Assembly (NCBI GenBank): GCA_013298265.1 | Contig: JAAFHE010000180.1 | Span: forward strand, 1-7,319 | Direction: 5' to 3' | Source of the DNA: Lysobacterales bacterium | Lineage (GTDB): Bacteria; Pseudomonadota; Gammaproteobacteria; Xanthomonadales; Rhodanobacteraceae | Length of the DNA stretch: 7,319 nucleotides | Part shown: positions 5,196 through 7,319 of the stretch, one piece after another | Layout of the letters: each line of letters starts with the position of its first letter | Position numbering within the stretch: position 1 is the stretch's first letter | The notes under the pieces: generated by a model | The model's database searches: none | What the model was told of the DNA's origin: nothing | What the model saw: only the letters and a program-made list of their open reading frames with translations | Program-made: the position numbers and the translations under genes

Positions 5196-6265
5196 CGGCT
5201 GTAGAGCACGATGCGCTCGGCCTCGCGCTCGGCGCGCACCGGTACGGCCTGTTCGAGCAGGTTTGCGAACAGCTCTGCGTTGGACCAGCGGAAGCTGCCG
5301 CCTATGCGCAGCTGCGCCGCGGTCGCGTCGCCGATCACGAGCGGCCGCGTGTTGTAGCGATTGAACTCGGCGACAGCGACCGCCAGCGGCGTATCGAGAA
5401 ACACCAGATAGCCGCGGCGCCAGTCCAGTGCACGTTCCGCATCGGCGGCCGAGCCCGCGCGGACGAGCACGCCGCTGGCGTTGGCCAGCGCGCTGGAACC
5501 GGCCGGCAGCAGCGTGACCGGCTGGCCGCGCCCGTCGGTGCTGGCCGATTCGAGCCGTACGGTGCCTTCGGTCACGACGACGCGGACTTCATCGCCGTCC
5601 CGCCGCACCGCAAAGCGAGTGCCGACCGCCACGATGCGGTGTTCGCCGGCCTGCACCGCGAACGGTCGCGCGCCGTCCTTGGCCACGTCGAAATACGCCT
5701 CGCCGCGAATCAGATCGATGTTCCGCTCGCGGCGCGACAGCGCAACGTCGATGCCGCTGCCGCTGCTCAGGGTTGCGGCGGAGCCGTCGGCCAGTCCAAT
5801 GCTGCGCAGTGAGCCGACCGGCGTGCGATAGCTCAGCGGTTCGACCTGCTCATAGCTGCGCCACAGGCCGGCCAGTGATAGGGCGCAGACCGCGAGTACG
5901 GCCGCGGCGATCCAGCTGCGGCCGCGCCGCGGCGACGGTGCGCGCGTGCGCGTGCCGGGCGGCGCCGATGTCGCATCGAACGCCGGCGCGGACTCCAGTG
6001 CGCCCGCAGCATGAAGGCCGAAGCGTGTCTGCGACCAGCGGCCGCGATCGGGGAGTTCGCCGGCGGCCAGGCCAGCGCCGAGCGCCTTGAGCCGACCGCT
6101 CTGCCGCCACGCGGCTTCCAGGCGCAGGAAGGCGACCTTGTGCGCGGTCGCGGCGGACAGCCAGGCGTCGAGCGCGGCCGCTTCGGCGGTCGACCAGTCG
6201 CTGCCGTCGCGGCGCGCCAGCCACGCGGCTGCGTGGTGTTCGGTCTGCCTGCTGCCTTCGCTCAT
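5192..6265 (-). CDS. fecR: FecR-family anti-sigma factor / transmembrane signal transducer
   Basis: A 357-residue inner-membrane protein that would hold or activate the sigma factor encoded just upstream. The N-terminal cytoplasmic domain (about 8-60: AAAWLARRDGSDWSTAEAAAL, DAWLSAA) is DUF4880-like. One membrane segment lies near 117-135 (SWIAAAVLAVCALSLAGLW). The FecR domain spans about 145-240 (YRTPVGSLRSIGLADGSAATL; GEAYFDVAKDGARPFAV; VGTRFAVR). The C-terminal DUF4974/STN-like part is about 285-350 (LDTPLAVAVAEFNRYNTRPL). The start ATG (6265-6263) overlaps the sigma stop by ATGA and gives a normal family length; an open extension to 6475 lies inside the sigma gene and is rejected. The stop TAG (5194-5192) lies on the IS630 target: its TA is the target duplication and its G is the first base of the element. 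The natural target also read TAG, so the protein is unchanged. No TonB-dependent receptor follows. Confidence 0.9.
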   Translation of the reverse strand: MSEGSRQTEHHAAAWLARRDGSDWSTAEAAALDAWLSAATAHKVAFLRLEAAWRQSGRLKALGAGLAAGELPDRGRWSQTRFGLHAAGALESAPAFDATSAPPGTRTRAPSPRRGRSWIAAAVLAVCALSLAGLWRSYEQVEPLSYRTPVGSLRSIGLADGSAATLSSGSGIDVALSRRERNIDLIRGEAYFDVAKDGARPFAVQAGEHRIVAVGTRFAVRRDGDEVRVVVTEGTVRLESASTDGRGQPVTLLPAGSSALANASGVLVRAGSAADAERALDWRRGYLVFLDTPLAVAVAEFNRYNTRPLVIGDATAAQLRIGGSFRWSNAELFANLLEQAVPVRAEREAERIVLYSR

Positions 6266-6840
6266 CGCGTTTCCCGATCCCGCCGAGCGGCATCGCGCGC
6301 TGCGTTGCCGGATGAATCCGCTGAAGTCGCCGGGCTGCCGTAATAGTGTTCGGCGAGCAGGCGCATGCCTCTGGCGATCTGCTTCTCCACGGCCTTCTCG
6401 CTGATGCCCAGGCGCGCCGCGACTTCTTTCTGCGGCAGCTCCTCGACGCGCCGCAGCCAGACAATCTCGCGGCATCGCCCCGGCAGCCGGTCCAGCGCAT
6501 CGGCCAGCCGCTTGAGGATCTGCCGCGCGCCGAACCGGTGTTCCGGCGACACCTCGTCTACGAGGACGTTCAAGGACTCGAAATCACCCGCCGGTTCGAT
6601 CGAGACCACGCGGCCGCGGCGCAGGCGATCGGTCATCAGATGCCGTGCGGTCGTGAACAGGAACGACTTGGGCTGCTGCGGCAACGCTTTCGCGGCGGCT
6701 TCGTAGATGCGCACGTAGACCTCCTGGCGCAGGTCGTGCAGTTCGTCGCTGTGTGGCCAGTGGCGGCGCAGGAACTGCGCCAGCGCGGGCTCATGTACCA
6801 GGATCTCGCGGACGAACCAGGCGTCAAGGGCATTGTCCAT
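6262..6840 (-). CDS. ECF RNA polymerase sigma factor, FecI-like
   Basis: A 192-residue extracytoplasmic-function sigma factor, expected to direct RNA polymerase to a small regulon under control of the FecR protein encoded next. Region 2 is at about residues 8-75 (DELHDLRQEVYVRIYEAA; FLFTTARHLMTDRLRR). Region 4 is at about 113-165 (LPGRCREIVWLRRVEELPQK; EVAARLGISEKAVEKQIARG). The length matches the FecI/ECF group. ATG 6840 was chosen because MDNALDAWFVREIL aligns with the usual beginning of the family; an upstream extension to 6948 adds 36 residues of untypical sequence. There is no strong ribosome binding site. The stop overlaps the fecR start by four bases, as is common for sigma/anti-sigma pairs. 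The signal and target genes are not shown by the sequence. Confidence 0.92.
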   Translation of the reverse strand: MDNALDAWFVREILVHEPALAQFLRRHWPHSDELHDLRQEVYVRIYEAAAKALPQQPKSFLFTTARHLMTDRLRRGRVVSIEPAGDFESLNVLVDEVSPEHRFGARQILKRLADALDRLPGRCREIVWLRRVEELPQKEVAARLGISEKAVEKQIARGMRLLAEHYYGSPATSADSSGNAARDAARRDRETR

Positions 6841-6898
6841 GCGCCGACGATAGCCGATTGCGCGCCGCGCACACGGGGTCTTGCAGCACGGCTGCATC

Positions 6899-6924
6899 GA
6901 CGTAGGGAAAGCGCGCGCTGGTTC
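6899..6924 (-). promoter_or_regulatory. Candidate ECF-type promoter for the sigma/fecR operon
   Basis: On the minus strand, GAACC (6924-6920) and CGTC (6902-6899) are separated by 17 bases. This resembles the general ECF pattern of a GGAAC-like -35 and a CGTC-like -10. It would start transcription about 50 bases before the sigma ATG at 6840 and allow autoregulation. Both elements are short and CGTC is common in GC-rich DNA, so this is weak evidence. Confidence 0.25.
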
Positions 6925-6959
6925 GTCCCGGACTAGATGCCCACTCACTGGACGTCGCG

Positions 6960-7319
6960 ATGCGCGCTTTCAACCGCTGCTGGGCCGGCTTGCGCCGCAT
7001 CGCCGTCTGCGTCGCGCTGCTCGCCACCGCGGCGGCGGTGGCCGCTGACGACGAGCCGGCGCGCGAGGGCTACCGCTACCATGAAATCGGCGACATCGCG
7101 GCGCCGCGGCCGGCGCCGGTGCGGCCCGGCCTGATGCTCGTCGGCGGCGGCGACTGGCCCTACGATGCATTCCGCTGGTTCATCGGGCGCGCCGGGCACG
7201 GCCGCATCGTGATCCTGCGTGCGTCGGGCTCGATCGAAGCGCAGCAGGAATTCTTCAACGACATCGGTGGCATCACCGCGGCGCAGACGCTGGTCTTCAG
7301 CGACCGCCGCGCCGCAGCC
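6960..7319 (+). CDS. Exported peptidase S51 / cyanophycinase-like protein, N-terminal part
   Basis: From ATG 6960, 120 codons stay open to the right edge. Residues 1-29 look like a signal peptide (basic MRAFNRCWAGLRR, hydrophobic core IAVCVALLATAAA, likely cleavage at VAA-DD). The mature part begins the class I glutamine-amidotransferase-like fold of the S51 family: PGLMLVGGGDWPYDAFRWF at about residues 57-74, then GRIVILRASGS at about 81-91. The catalytic Ser/His/Glu residues should come later, beyond the window, so the exact type (cyanophycinase, dipeptidase E-like or inactive relative) is open. The gene diverges from the sigma gene with 119 bases between start codons, so the two may share control. 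The ribosome binding site is weak (TGGA at 6950-6953). Local GC content is the highest in the window. Confidence 0.78.
   Translation, partial: MRAFNRCWAGLRRIAVCVALLATAAAVAADDEPAREGYRYHEIGDIAAPRPAPVRPGLMLVGGGDWPYDAFRWFIGRAGHGRIVILRASGSIEAQQEFFNDIGGITAAQTLVFSDRRAAA

Noticed and set aside
6266..6475. Upstream extension of fecR giving a 427-residue protein
   Set aside because: The extra residues overlap the sigma factor in another frame and are low-complexity and basic. ATG 6265 gives the normal FecR beginning and an ATGA overlap.
6346..6936. Plus-strand open frame of 196 codons opposite the sigma gene
   Set aside because: It is antisense to a clear ECF sigma factor with both region 2 and region 4 motifs.
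6841..6948. Upstream extension of the sigma factor to an ATG at 6948
   Set aside because: The 36 added residues do not resemble sigma N-termini, and the family start matches ATG 6840.

Overview
The base composition, the ECF sigma/FecR pair and the protein styles suggest a GC-rich Gammaproteobacterium, plausibly of the Xanthomonadales (Lysobacter, Xanthomonas or Rhodanobacter-like). This is an inference from protein resemblance only. The window reads as an accessory or scarred region: two insertion sequences, a decapitated regulator, a frameshifted exported repeat protein and a gene remnant lie beside a more regular chromosomal block.

Left part (1-2296). The 5' end of an IS5-family transposase runs leftward off the window edge (183 to 1). 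Its outer end abuts an OmpR/PhoB-type response regulator (readable 228-896, + strand). The regulator's start codon has been replaced by sequence carrying an in-frame TAA. A complete QseC/PmrB-type sensor kinase (893-2296) follows with an ATGA overlap.

Middle (2297-4088). A 380-base intergenic stretch holds a terminator-like hairpin, an 8-bp dyad, and a tiny arginine-rich ORF overlapping a second inverted repeat. It leads into an exported protein made of five exact 50-residue FG-GAP/VCBS-like repeats (2677-3790). The signal-peptide frame and the repeat frame are out of register at a run of eight cytosines. A 17-bp perfect hairpin and a remnant of a leftward gene close this part.

Right part (4089-7319). 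An IS630-family element (4092-5192) sits in a CTAG that contains the stop codon of a leftward fecR gene, and the insertion recreates that stop. The transposase has an amber codon six codons after its likely ATG. Beyond it lie a leftward ECF sigma factor (6840-6262) and FecR anti-sigma/sensor (6265-5192), overlapping by ATGA. A divergent gene for an exported peptidase S51/cyanophycinase-like protein starts at 6960 and runs off the right edge.

How it fits together: the left module would be a two-component system, but its regulator probably lacks a proper start, leaving the kinase without an obvious partner. The right module is a cell-surface-signalling type sigma/anti-sigma pair without a visible TonB-dependent receptor. 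Composition rises to the right: by hand count, 32 of 60 bases are G/C at 3481-3540 and 46 of 60 at 7081-7140. This is compatible with the left part having a different history.
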